Positions 55,671-64,000 of a stretch of 64,000 nt of DNA are shown here, piece by piece. The notes under the pieces were generated by a model that ran no database searches, was not told the DNA's origin, and was given only the letters and a program-made list of their open reading frames with translations. The stretch spans positions 130,926 through 194,925 of the forward strand of contig NZ_QZWF01000012.1 of the NCBI RefSeq assembly GCF_004187715.1, in the 5' to 3' direction. Each line of letters opens with the position of its first letter. Position 1 is the stretch's first letter. This DNA comes from Streptomyces sp. F001. GTDB lineage: Bacteria; Actinomycetota; Actinomycetes; Streptomycetales; Streptomycetaceae. The translations under genes and the position numbers were made by a program.

Positions 55671-55700
55671 CATTCCTCGGCATTCCTCGGCATTCGTCGG
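55671..55700. repeat. Three tandem 10-bp repeats
   Basis: CATTCCTCGG twice, then CATTCGTCGG (one change). The period of about one helical turn suggests a protein-binding array, but it could also be a slippage product. Confidence 0.6.
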
Positions 55701-55790
55701 AGCACCGCTTCAGCTCAGCCAGTTCCACTCGAGACACCGCAGCCGACGGCCACCGCCGGGTGTCCTGGTGCGCCACGAAGGGTTGACGCA

Positions 55791-57485
55791 ATGACGCCGA
55801 ACGCCGCTTCCGCCTCCTCCGCGCCGAGCCGGAGAAACTTCCTCGCCTCCACGGCGGTCGCCGCCGTCGCGGTGGGCGGGGGAATGCCGCTGCTGGCCGC
55901 CTGTGGCGGTTCGGGCGGCGGATCGCGTGAGGGAACCACGTCGGGCAAGGACGCCAAGAAGCTGCTGCCGGCGTACGTGGCCAGCAACGTGGTGACGCCG
56001 GACATCCCGTCCAAGAACGGTTCGTCGATGGGCTTCACCGCGAAGCTCGACGTCGCCACCCTCAAGACCTCGGTCCCGAAGAAGCTCGGCAAGGGCGGCA
56101 AGGTCACCATCATGTCGCCGTTCTGGGGCTCGCCGCCGAAGGGGAACAACCCCTACTACACGTCGATGAACGACCTGATCGGCGTCGACGTCCAGTGGCG
56201 GAACCAGGACGGCAACACCTACGACCAGAAGCTTGGCGCGGTCCTCGCCTCCAGCGACGTCCCGGACGTGGTGGTCGTCCCCGGCTGGAACATGATGGGC
56301 AAGATACCCAGCGCCATCATCAGCAAGTTCGCCGACCTCGGTCCGTACCTGTCCGGGGACAAGGTCAAGGAGTACCCCAACCTCGCGGCGATCCCCAGCG
56401 ACGCCTGGCAGCGCTCCATCTTCGGCGGCAAGCTGATGGGCCTGCCGCAGCCCTCCCCGTCCGTCCAGACCATCGTGCCCCTCTACCGGCAGGACATCTT
56501 CGACAAGGAGGGCTACGAAGTCCCGCGGTCCGCCGATGAGTTCCTGGCCCTGTGCAAGGAGATCACCAACGCCAGAGCCAAGCGCTGGGCCTGCGGTGAC
56601 ATGAAGTGGACCGCGATGAACACCTTCGGCGTGCTCGGGGGCGGGGAGAAGCCGCTCTGGTGGAACCTGGTCGACGGCAAGCTGATCAACCGCATCGAGA
56701 CCCCGGAGTACCTGGAAGCCCTGGAGTGGACGCGCAAGCTGTTCGCCGCCGGAGTCGTCCACCCCGACTTCGAGCTGGGCAAGAGCCAGGCGACCGACCC
56801 CGCCCCCAAGTTCGCCGCCGGCGAGTTCCTGATCTGGAACAACAACATCGTCAACTGGTGGGGGGTGCAGGCCCAACAGGCCGCTCAAAACCCTGACTTC
56901 AAGGTCTGGGGCATGGACATCTGGAACCACGACGGCGGTGACCCGACGCTGTACGCCCAGAACCCGGCCGGCATCTTCGCCTTCGTCAACAAGAAGGCCT
57001 CCGAGTCCGTCATCCGCGACGCCCTGGCGGTCGCCAACGTCACCGCGGCGCCGTACGGCACCAAGGAGTGGATGATGACCAATTACGGCGTCGAGGGCAC
57101 GCACTACACGATCGAGAACGGCATCCCTGTCAAGAACGACAGGGGCAACAACGAGGTCATCAACGCCTACGTCATGGTGGCGAGCCCCGCCGCGACCACC
57201 GCCCACCCCGACTTCCCGGACGTCACCAAGGGCATGGTCGAGTGGGAGCAGCGGATGGGCGCCTTCACCAAGAAGTCGTCCTTCTGGGGCCTGCAGATCG
57301 CCGAGCCCTCCCGCTACACCAACCTCGCCAACAACTTCGAGCAGCTCGAGGACGACATCGTCCGCGGCCACAAGAAGATCAGCGACATGCAGCAGGCCGT
57401 TTCCGACTGGAAGAGCAAGGGCGGCGACAAGCTGCGCGACTGGTACAAGAAGCTTCTCGACGAGAACGGCTCGGCGGCGAACTGA
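55791..57485 (+). CDS. Sugar ABC transporter substrate-binding lipoprotein
   Basis: 564 aa from the ATG at 55791. The Tat-type start is SRRNFLASTAVAAVAVGGGM with lipobox LAAC. A long extracellular binding domain of the LipO/LplA class follows (VTIMSPFWGSPPKGNN; VQWRNQDGNTYDQKLGAVL; WNNNIVNWWGVQAQQA). It is longer than maltose-binding types, as in importers of large glycan fragments. It heads an operon with the LplB and LplC permeases; no ATPase is encoded, so a shared MsiK-type ATPase is likely. Confidence 0.92.
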   Translation: MTPNAASASSAPSRRNFLASTAVAAVAVGGGMPLLAACGGSGGGSREGTTSGKDAKKLLPAYVASNVVTPDIPSKNGSSMGFTAKLDVATLKTSVPKKLGKGGKVTIMSPFWGSPPKGNNPYYTSMNDLIGVDVQWRNQDGNTYDQKLGAVLASSDVPDVVVVPGWNMMGKIPSAIISKFADLGPYLSGDKVKEYPNLAAIPSDAWQRSIFGGKLMGLPQPSPSVQTIVPLYRQDIFDKEGYEVPRSADEFLALCKEITNARAKRWACGDMKWTAMNTFGVLGGGEKPLWWNLVDGKLINRIETPEYLEALEWTRKLFAAGVVHPDFELGKSQATDPAPKFAAGEFLIWNNNIVNWWGVQAQQAAQNPDFKVWGMDIWNHDGGDPTLYAQNPAGIFAFVNKKASESVIRDALAVANVTAAPYGTKEWMMTNYGVEGTHYTIENGIPVKNDRGNNEVINAYVMVASPAATTAHPDFPDVTKGMVEWEQRMGAFTKKSSFWGLQIAEPSRYTNLANNFEQLEDDIVRGHKKISDMQQAVSDWKSKGGDKLRDWYKKLLDENGSAAN

Positions 57486-57512
57486 CCAGGCTCTGAGGCA
57501 AGGAGAACGGCC

Positions 57513-58547
57513 GTGTCCCACAGCACGGTGCCTCGGAGCAGCGCCGAGGCCAGCACGCCGGTGAAGACTCCGGTGGCGTCCGCTGACGCCACCGGGACCC
57601 AGAAGGAACGAGGCTCAGGCAAGCTGAGCCTCAGGCACAGGTTCAGACGCGACCGCGCCCTGATCCTCATGACGCTGCCGGCCATCGTGCTGGTCCTGGT
57701 CTTCAACTACCTGCCCATCCTCGGCAACGTCGTCGCCTTCCAGGACTACGACCCCTACATCAGCGACAACGGCATCGTCTCCATCCTGAACAGCCCCTTC
57801 GTGGGCATGGAGAACTTCCAGCGGATCTTCGAGGACTCGGCCTTCTGGAACGCCGTCGAGAACACGCTGGTGCTGTTCTTCGTCCAGCTCGTGCTGTTCT
57901 TCCCGATCCCGATCCTGCTCGCGCTGCTCATCAACAGCGTGGTCCGGCCCCGGGTGCGGGCCGTCGCGCAGGCGGTTCTCTACCTGCCGCACTTCTTCTC
58001 GTGGGTGCTGGTCATCGCCGTCTTCCAGCAGATGTTCGGCGGCGCGGGGATGCTCTCCCAGCTGCTCAGGCAGAACGGGTACGACGGCCTCAACATCATG
58101 ACCAACCCGGACACCTTCCCCTTCCTGCTCACCGCGCAGAGCGTGTGGAAGGACGCCGGGTGGGGGATCATCGTCTTCCTCGCCGCGCTGGCCTCGGTTC
58201 CTCAGGACCACTACGAGGCCGCCGCGATGGACGGCGCCGGACGCTGGCGCCGCATGTGGCACGTCACGCTTCCCGCCCTGCGCCCGGTGATCGCCCTCCT
58301 CCTCGTGCTGCGCGTCGGCGACGCCCTGACCGTCGGGTTCGAACAGATCCTGCTGCAACGCGACGGCGTCGGACCGGGCGCGGGAGAGGTCCTCGACACC
58401 TTCGTGTGGTGGAACGGTGTGCGCAACCAGGACTTCGGCTACGCGGCCGCCGCCGGCCTGATCAAGGGCGTGGTCAGCATCGGCCTGGTCCTCGCCGCGA
58501 ACAAAGTGGCCCATCTCATGGGCGAGCAGGGGGTGTACAAGAAATGA
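57513..58547 (+). CDS. ABC sugar permease, LplB type
   Basis: 344 aa, GTG start at 57513 with AAGGAG upstream. Cytosolic N-terminus of about 50 aa, then six membrane segments. The LplB-type region is LPAIVLVLVFNYLPILGNVVAF, and the EAA loop is YEAAAMDGAGRWRRMWHVTLPAL. Overlaps the next gene by 4 bases (ATGA). Confidence 0.93.
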   Translation: MSHSTVPRSSAEASTPVKTPVASADATGTQKERGSGKLSLRHRFRRDRALILMTLPAIVLVLVFNYLPILGNVVAFQDYDPYISDNGIVSILNSPFVGMENFQRIFEDSAFWNAVENTLVLFFVQLVLFFPIPILLALLINSVVRPRVRAVAQAVLYLPHFFSWVLVIAVFQQMFGGAGMLSQLLRQNGYDGLNIMTNPDTFPFLLTAQSVWKDAGWGIIVFLAALASVPQDHYEAAAMDGAGRWRRMWHVTLPALRPVIALLLVLRVGDALTVGFEQILLQRDGVGPGAGEVLDTFVWWNGVRNQDFGYAAAAGLIKGVVSIGLVLAANKVAHLMGEQGVYKK

Positions 58548-59479
58548 CCGCCGTCATCGACAAGCCGGCCGGCAAGCCCCGCTGGTGGGAGGCGCCGCCT
58601 CGGCCGGCGTGGGAGGAGCCGCCTTCCAGGGCCGGGGTCGCGGGCAAGGGGGTTGCCCTGACGTTTGCCTGCCTCGCGGTTCTCTTTCCGCTGTGGATCG
58701 TCGTCGTCACCAGTCTCTCGTCGCGCAAGACGATCGATGAGGCGGGTGGCCTGGTCATGGTGCCCAAGGGCATCACCTTCATCGCCTACAAGGAGTTGCT
58801 CAGCGGCGGCCAGGTCACCCGCGCCGCGATCATCAGCATCCTGGTCACCCTGGTCGGCACGCTGTTCTCGATGGCGGTGTCCGTCCTGTGTGCCTACGGC
58901 CTGTCCCGTAGCGGGTCCCTCGGCCACCGCTGGATCCTGATGACGCTGCTGGCGACCATGTTCTTCAGCGCCGGCCTCATCCCCACCTACCTGCTGGTGC
59001 AGTCCCTCGGCCTGACGGACAGCTATCTCGCGCTGATCCTGCCGAGCGCGATCAGCGTCTTCAACATCCTGGTGCTGCGCGGCTTCTTCATGGGGATCTC
59101 GCAGGAACTCATCGACAGCGCGCGCATCGACGGCGCCGGGGACTTCCGGATCCTCTGGCGGATCGTCATGCCGCTGTCGCGGGCGGTTCTTGCGGTGATC
59201 ACGCTGTTCTACGCCGTCGGGTACTGGAGCGCCTGGTTCAACGCGTCGCTCTACCTGAACGAGCAGGACATGATGCCGTTGCAGAACGTCATGATCCAGC
59301 TCGTGCAGAAGCAGGAAGCGCCGGTCGGTCTGAGCCAGGCCATCAGGACAGGTCAGCTGTCGGGGCTGGCCATTCAGATGGCGGTCATGGTGATGGCTCT
59401 GCTGCCCGTGGCTGTGCTGTCGCCCTTCGTCCAGAAGCACTTCAAGAAAGGCATGCTCACCGGAGCGGTCAAGGGCTGA
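58544..59479 (+). CDS. ABC sugar permease, LplC/AraQ type
   Basis: 311 aa; ATG 58544 overlaps the LplB stop. Six membrane segments after a Trp/Pro-rich N-terminus. EAA motif ELIDSARIDGAGDFRILWRIVMPLS; end motif SPFVQKHFKKGMLTGAVKG is typical of LplC. The third gene of the importer operon. Confidence 0.93.
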   Translation: MTAVIDKPAGKPRWWEAPPRPAWEEPPSRAGVAGKGVALTFACLAVLFPLWIVVVTSLSSRKTIDEAGGLVMVPKGITFIAYKELLSGGQVTRAAIISILVTLVGTLFSMAVSVLCAYGLSRSGSLGHRWILMTLLATMFFSAGLIPTYLLVQSLGLTDSYLALILPSAISVFNILVLRGFFMGISQELIDSARIDGAGDFRILWRIVMPLSRAVLAVITLFYAVGYWSAWFNASLYLNEQDMMPLQNVMIQLVQKQEAPVGLSQAIRTGQLSGLAIQMAVMVMALLPVAVLSPFVQKHFKKGMLTGAVKG

Positions 59480-59504
59480 AGCCCGAGCGGGTGGGGTTTG
59501 GGGA

Positions 59505-59594
59505 GCTGCGGTTGTGTTTTGGCCGCGGGTTGGTTGTGGCTGATCGCGCCCACGCGGCGGAGCCGCATATCGATACAGCCCCGCGCCCCTTTGA
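59505..59594. repeat. Dispersed Streptomyces intergenic repeat
   Basis: Carries GGTTGTGGCTGATCGCG, CCCACGCGGCGGAGCCGCAT and ATCGATACAGCCCCGCG in order, which I recognise as a short repeat found between genes in many Streptomyces. It includes the hairpin GCGGC-GGA-GCCGC at 59554-59566. It separates the permease gene from GH74. Confidence 0.68.
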
Positions 59595-59635
59595 GGTTTC
59601 TCTACGTCCCCCCATCTTCCAAGTCGAGGTATGTC

Positions 59636-61843
59636 ATGCGCACGTCCCGACCCAGCAGACGCGCCGTCCTTGCCGGGACTGCCGTCGCGCTCACCGTCGT
59701 TCCCGTCCTCGGAAGCCCGGCACAGGCAGCCCAAGCCTCGGCCGCCCCCACCTACCGCTGGCGCACCGTCGTCATCGGCGGCACCGGATTCATCACCGGC
59801 GTGCTGTTCCACCCCTCCGTGCGCGGTCTCGCCTACGCCCGTACGGACATCGGTGGCGCCTACCGCTGGGACGACCGGGCGGCCCGCTGGACCCCGTTGA
59901 CCGACCACCTCGGCTGGGACGACTGGAACCTGCTCGGCGTGGAGGCGATGGCGGTCGACCCCGCCCACCCCGACCGGCTCTACCTGGCCCTCGGCACCTA
60001 CGCCCAGCCCTGGGCCGGCAACGGCGCGATCCTGCGCTCCGAGGACCGCGGCGCCACCTGGAAGCGCACCGACCTCACCGTGAAACTCGGCGCCAACGAG
60101 GACGGACGGGGAGCCGGCGAGCGGCTGCTCGTCGATCCGCGGGACAGCGACACCCTGTGGCTGGGCACCCGGCACGACGGTCTGCTCAAGTCGACCGACC
60201 GGGGCGCCACCTGGGCAGCCGCGACCGGCTTCCCGGCGACACCGAGCGCCTCCGGGCAGGGCATCACCCTGCTCGTCGCGGCCGGGCGGGCCGTCTACGT
60301 CGGCTGGGGTGACGGGGACGGGACGTCTCCCCACCTGTACCGGACCACCGACGGCACCACCTGGCACCCCGTGCCCGGACAGCCCACCGGTACGTCTGCC
60401 AAGGTCCCGATCCGCGCCGCCTACGACCGCCACACCCGCGCGCTGTACGTGACGTACGCCGACGCCCCCGGCCCCAACGGCCAGTCCGACGGCAGTGTGC
60501 ACAAGCTGGCCACCGTGACCGGCAAGTGGGCCGACGTCACGCCGGTGAAGCCGGGCGGCCCCGCCCCCGACGGCGCCACCGACACCTTCGGCTACGGCGG
60601 CGTCGCCGTCGACGCCCGTCGCCCCGGCACCGTCGTCGTGTCGACCAACAACCGCTGGGCCGCCGTCGACACGCTCTACCGTTCCACGGACGGCGGTCGC
60701 ACCTGGACGTCCCTCAAGGACTCCGCTGTGTTCGACGTCTCCGAGACTCCTTACCTCAAGTGGGGTGCTGACGAGCCGAAGTTCGGCTGGTGGATCCAGG
60801 CGCTCGCTGTCGACCCGTACGACTCGAAGCACATCGTCTACGGCACCGGCGCCACCCTCTACGGCACCCGTGACCTGAAGAACTGGGCCCCGCAGATCCG
60901 CGGCCTGGAGGAGACGTCCGTGCGCCAGCTGATCTCGCCCCCGGTCGGAGAGGCGCACCTGATCAGCGGGCTCGGGGACATCGGGGTGATGTACCACGAG
61001 CGGCTCACGGCGTCCCCCTCCCGCGGCATGGCGACGAACCCCGTGTTCGGGTCGGCGACGGGACTCGCGCAGGCCGCGGGCAGGCCGGTGTACGTCGTGC
61101 GCACCGGGTGGGGCGATCACGGCAACGGCGCCTACTCGAACGACGGCGGGCAGACCTGGGCGCCCTTCGCGGCCCAGCCCGACATCGCCAAGAGCGCACC
61201 GGGGCCGATCGCCACCAACGCCGACGGCAGCGTGCTGCTGTGGTCCTTCGTGCACTGGGACGGCACGAAGTACGCAGCCCACCGATCCGCCGACAACGGC
61301 GCGACCTGGTCCGAGGTCTCCTCCTTCCCGAAGGGCGCCACGCCGGTCGCCGACCCGGCCGACCCGACGCTCTTCTATGCGTACGACACCGACACTGGAA
61401 CGCTATACGCCAGCACTGACAGTGGCCGTTCCTTCACCGCCCGTGCGACCGGACTGCCCTCCGGGGACAGCCAGTTCAAGATCGCTGTTGCTCCCGGGCG
61501 CAGCGGCGATCTATGGCTCTCCACCAAGTCGAACGGTCTGTACCGCTCCACCGACGGGGGCGTCACCTTCGCCAAGGTCGCCAGCTGCTGGGCCTCGCAC
61601 ACCCTCGGCTTCGGCATGGCCGCCGACGGCGCCGACTACCCCGCGATCTACCAGGTGGGCTCCACCGAGGCCATCACCGCGGTCTACCGCTCCGACGACG
61701 AAGCGAAGACCTGGGTGCGGATCAACGACGACGCCCACCAGTGGGGCTGGACCGGCGAGGCCATCACCGGCGACCCGCGCATCCACGGCCGCGTCTACCT
61801 CGCCACCAACGGGCGCGGAATCCAGTACGGGGAGCCCGTCTGA
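59636..61843 (+). CDS. Secreted GH74 xyloglucanase-type enzyme
   Basis: 735 aa from the ATG at 59636 (GAGGT site). Tat signal RPSRRAVLAGTAVALTVV with cleavage near AQAAQA. Two seven-bladed propellers follow with recurring Asp-box-like segments (SEDRGATWKR, STDRGATWAA, STDGGRTWTS). Likely catalytic acids are in YARTDIGGAYRWD and WIQALAVDPYDS. GH74 enzymes are endo- or oligo-xyloglucanases. No carbohydrate-binding module is attached. It ends one base into the GH42 start (TGATG). Confidence 0.92.
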   Translation: MRTSRPSRRAVLAGTAVALTVVPVLGSPAQAAQASAAPTYRWRTVVIGGTGFITGVLFHPSVRGLAYARTDIGGAYRWDDRAARWTPLTDHLGWDDWNLLGVEAMAVDPAHPDRLYLALGTYAQPWAGNGAILRSEDRGATWKRTDLTVKLGANEDGRGAGERLLVDPRDSDTLWLGTRHDGLLKSTDRGATWAAATGFPATPSASGQGITLLVAAGRAVYVGWGDGDGTSPHLYRTTDGTTWHPVPGQPTGTSAKVPIRAAYDRHTRALYVTYADAPGPNGQSDGSVHKLATVTGKWADVTPVKPGGPAPDGATDTFGYGGVAVDARRPGTVVVSTNNRWAAVDTLYRSTDGGRTWTSLKDSAVFDVSETPYLKWGADEPKFGWWIQALAVDPYDSKHIVYGTGATLYGTRDLKNWAPQIRGLEETSVRQLISPPVGEAHLISGLGDIGVMYHERLTASPSRGMATNPVFGSATGLAQAAGRPVYVVRTGWGDHGNGAYSNDGGQTWAPFAAQPDIAKSAPGPIATNADGSVLLWSFVHWDGTKYAAHRSADNGATWSEVSSFPKGATPVADPADPTLFYAYDTDTGTLYASTDSGRSFTARATGLPSGDSQFKIAVAPGRSGDLWLSTKSNGLYRSTDGGVTFAKVASCWASHTLGFGMAADGADYPAIYQVGSTEAITAVYRSDDEAKTWVRINDDAHQWGWTGEAITGDPRIHGRVYLATNGRGIQYGEPV

Positions 61844-63822
61844 TGCCCACCCGCAAAAGCCCCGCGCTCTGCGACGCCACCCGCGGCCGCATCCTCTTCG
61901 GCGGCGACTACAACCCCGAGCAGTGGCCCGAGGAGACCTGGCACGAGGACGTCCGCCTGATGAAGGACGCCGGCGTCAACTCCGTCACCCTCGGCGTCTT
62001 CTCCTGGGCGAAGCTCGAACCCCGCCCGGGAGTACGGGAATTCGGCTGGCTGGACCGGCTCATGGATCTGATGCACGCCGCCGGCATCGGCGTCGTCCTC
62101 GCCACCCCCACCGCCTCACCGCCTCCCTGGCTGGGCCGCCTCCACCCGGACACCCTGCCCCGCGACGCCGACGGCCGCGTCGAGCACTGGGGCGGCCGTC
62201 AGCACTTCTCCCACTCCAGCGCCACCTACCGTCGCCACGCCGCCGCCATCACCGAGGACCTAGCCGCCCGCTACGGCGGCCACCCCGCCCTCACGATGTG
62301 GCACATCAACAACGAGTACTGCACCGCCGACTACGGCGACGAGGCCGCCGAACGCTTCCGCCGCTGGCTCCAGGACAGATACGGCACCCTCGACGCCCTC
62401 AACACCGCCTGGGGCACCGCCTTCTGGAGCCAGGGCTACGACACCTGGTCCGGCATCCTGCCCCCGCGCCACGCCCACTACATGAAGAACCCCACCCAGG
62501 TGCTCGACTTCCGGCGCTTCACCTCCGACATGCTCCTGGAGTGCTACGTCGCCGAGCGGGACATCGTCCGCCGGCACTCCCCGCACATCCCGGTCACCAG
62601 CAATTTCATGCCGCTGTGGATCGGCCAGGACGCCTGGCGCTGGGCCGAGGAGGAGGACGTCGTCTCCGTCGACCTCTACCCCGACCCGCGGGACCCCCTC
62701 GGCGCACAACAGGGTGCGCTGGTCCAGGACATGACCCGCTCCCAGGCGCGCGGCCCCTGGATGCTGATGGAGCAGGCGGCCGGTCCGGTCAACTGGCGTG
62801 GTGTGAACCATCCCAAGCCGCGTGGCCTCAACCGGCTGTGGTCCCTCCAGGCCGTGGCGCGCGGTGCGGACGCCGTCTGCTACTTCCAGTGGCGGCAGTC
62901 CCGGCAGGGCGCGGAGAAGTTCCACTCCGGGATGGTCAGTCATGCGGGGGAGCAGGGCCGTACCTTCCAGGAGGTCAAGCAGCTCGGCGCCGAGCTCGCA
63001 CAGCTCGGCGAGGTCACCGGTACGCACATCACAGCCGACGTCGCGATCCTGCACGACTGGCACTCCTGGTGGGCCGGCGCCCAGGAGGGCCGCCTGTCCA
63101 CCGAGGTCGACCACCCAGCGGTCCTGGGCACCTGGCACCGCGCCCTCTGGGAGGCGCACCTCACCACCGACTTCGCCCATTCCGAGCACGACCTGTCCGG
63201 CTACCGCCTCGTCGTCGTCCCGCAGCTCTACCTCCTCACCGACCGGGCGATCGAGAACCTCCTGACGTACGTCCGCGGGGGCGGCACCCTCGTCTGCGGT
63301 TTCCTGACCGGCGTCGCCGACGAGGACGACCGGGTGCGGCCGGGCGGTATGGACGGCCGGCTGCGCGAGCTGTTCGGCATCCGCACCCTGCACGAGTGGT
63401 GGCCGCTGGACGCGGGGGAGACCGTCGAGTGCGACGGCTTCCGCGGCACGCTCTGGTCGGAGGAGATCGAAGCCGCGACGGACGCCGACGAGACGATCCC
63501 CTACAAGGGCGGCGAACTCGACGGACTGCCCGCCGTCTTGCGCAGGGGCAGCGCCTGGTACGTCTCCACGCTCCCGGAGCCGGACGCCCTGAAGGGCCTG
63601 CTCACCCGCGCCGCCGCCGAGGCCGGCGCCCGACCGGTCGTCGACGGCCTCCCCGCCGGCGTCGAGGCGGTACGCCGCGGTGAGCTGCTCTTCGTGCTCA
63701 ACCACGGGCGCGAGCCGGTCACCGTCCCCGTCCCGGGCACCCTGCACGACCTGCTCACCGACACGTCGGTCACCGGCGAGGTCCGCCTGGACCGCTACGG
63801 AGTGGCGGTGCTGAAGCCATGA
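61843..63822 (+). CDS. GH42 beta-galactosidase
   Basis: 659 aa from the ATG at 61843. N-terminal TIM barrel: FGGDYNPEQWPEETWHEDV, acid/base Glu in MWHINNEY and nucleophile Glu in WMLMEQAAGP. The middle beta-galactosidase trimerisation domain has VAILHDWHSWWAGAQ, and a small C-terminal domain follows. No signal peptide, so intracellular. It would remove galactosyl branches from imported xyloglucan fragments. Coupled to GH74 upstream and to GH95 downstream (ATGA). Confidence 0.93.
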   Translation: MPTRKSPALCDATRGRILFGGDYNPEQWPEETWHEDVRLMKDAGVNSVTLGVFSWAKLEPRPGVREFGWLDRLMDLMHAAGIGVVLATPTASPPPWLGRLHPDTLPRDADGRVEHWGGRQHFSHSSATYRRHAAAITEDLAARYGGHPALTMWHINNEYCTADYGDEAAERFRRWLQDRYGTLDALNTAWGTAFWSQGYDTWSGILPPRHAHYMKNPTQVLDFRRFTSDMLLECYVAERDIVRRHSPHIPVTSNFMPLWIGQDAWRWAEEEDVVSVDLYPDPRDPLGAQQGALVQDMTRSQARGPWMLMEQAAGPVNWRGVNHPKPRGLNRLWSLQAVARGADAVCYFQWRQSRQGAEKFHSGMVSHAGEQGRTFQEVKQLGAELAQLGEVTGTHITADVAILHDWHSWWAGAQEGRLSTEVDHPAVLGTWHRALWEAHLTTDFAHSEHDLSGYRLVVVPQLYLLTDRAIENLLTYVRGGGTLVCGFLTGVADEDDRVRPGGMDGRLRELFGIRTLHEWWPLDAGETVECDGFRGTLWSEEIEAATDADETIPYKGGELDGLPAVLRRGSAWYVSTLPEPDALKGLLTRAAAEAGARPVVDGLPAGVEAVRRGELLFVLNHGREPVTVPVPGTLHDLLTDTSVTGEVRLDRYGVAVLKP

Positions 63823-64000
63823 CCCGGTCCGGCCCCGTCCACGGCACCTGGGAACCGCGCCCGGCCGCCCGCTGGGAGGACGCCTTCCTGAGCGGCAACG
63901 GCCACCACGGCGTCCTCGCGTTCGGAGATCCGAACGACGACCGTGTCATCGTCACCCACCACACCCTCGTACGCCCCAACGGCGGCGAACACGCCCGCCC
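63819..64000 (+). CDS. GH95-family glycosidase, N-terminus only (truncated by window)
   Basis: The first 60 codons from the ATG at 63819, which overlaps the GH42 stop. WEDAFLSGNGHHGVLAFGD and THHTLVRPNGGEHARP match the N-terminal domain of GH95 alpha-fucosidase/alpha-galactosidase proteins. No signal peptide, so cytoplasmic. The catalytic domain lies beyond the edge. Confidence 0.75.
   Translation, partial: MTRSGPVHGTWEPRPAARWEDAFLSGNGHHGVLAFGDPNDDRVIVTHHTLVRPNGGEHAR

Larger units (their letters stand above)
55410..55790. promoter_or_regulatory. Divergent promoter region of the glycan locus
   Basis: It carries two identical operators (55446-55459, 55628-55641), a tandem 10-bp repeat (55671-55700) and, leftward, a TTGACA -35 at 55483-55488. 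The TTGACA is within the perfect inverted repeat GGTGTC-AA-GACACC. The first operator lies where a -10/start for GH3 would be, so binding should block that promoter. Confidence 0.7.

Noticed and set aside
53115..55790. Upstream extension of the sugar-binding protein frame to 53115
   Set aside because: Would be antisense to GH3; the Tat lipoprotein signal fixes the start at 55791.
58439..61282. 947-codon minus-strand open frame over GH74
   Set aside because: Antisense to a clear GH74 gene; Gly/Arg/His-rich translation without a family.

Overview
The window is from a high-GC actinomycete, almost certainly a Streptomyces. Codons are strongly G/C-ending and GTG starts are common. The gene order rpsB-tsf-pyrH-frr-cdsA-rlmN, followed by scattered polyamine/GABA catabolic blocks, matches from memory the S. 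coelicolor interval around SCO5624 to SCO5679. I see no tRNA, rRNA, CRISPR array, transposase, integrase or replication origin.

Layout. (1) 1-7.3 kb is a housekeeping block: an M23 peptidase, rpsB, tsf, pyrH, frr, cdsA, a 53-aa zinc-ribbon protein and rlmN. (2) 7.3-12 kb holds a TPP riboswitch, the thiamine ABC importer thiB-thiP-thiQ, and a mycothiol-dependent maleylpyruvate-isomerase-like protein. (3) 12-16.7 kb has a sortase (LAETG) surface protein, a LOG protein, a VOC protein, and a small ABC ATPase/permease pair whose permease is out of frame across a dispersed GC-rich repeat. (4) 16.9-20.4 kb is polyamine block one: putrescine-type aminotransferase, Lrp/AsnC regulator and gamma-aminobutyraldehyde dehydrogenase. 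(5) 20.7-28.3 kb looks like an inserted stress/central-carbon module: universal stress protein, DUF7144 membrane protein, lactonase, secondary-alcohol-type dehydrogenase, GH15 enzyme, an unusual G6PDH and gluconokinase. (6) 28.3-35.9 kb contains a membrane protein, a serine hydrolase, an ECF sigma factor fused to a zinc-finger/membrane/C-terminal module, GDPD, an adenosine-deaminase family protein, a DUF4190 protein and a frameshifted NADAR gene. (7) 36.1-43.3 kb is polyamine block two: aldehyde dehydrogenase, potD-A-B-C and a PuuB-like oxidase. (8) 43.3-51.5 kb has a PAP2 phosphatase, gabT, a TraD/TraG-like membrane ATPase (frameshifted), a PucR regulator (frameshifted) and a succinate-semialdehyde-type dehydrogenase. 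(9) 51.5-64 kb has a nucleotidyltransferase, then a carbohydrate locus: GH3, a lipoprotein/LplB/LplC importer, GH74, GH42 and the start of a GH95 gene. Two identical LacI-type operators sit in its divergent promoter region. The enzyme set fits xyloglucan uptake and breakdown.

How the genes work together. Blocks 4, 7 and 8 cover putrescine import (Pot), conversion to gamma-aminobutyraldehyde or its glutamylated form, oxidation to GABA, transamination by GabT and oxidation to succinate. Lrp and PucR are the likely regulators. Block 9 is a self-contained glycan utilisation locus that continues past the right edge.

Caveat. Four genes (ABC permease, NADAR, membrane ATPase, PucR) are broken by what look like single frame changes. 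One is at a run of eight C and one is inside a repeat. This may mean residual indel errors in the assembly rather than four true pseudogenes.
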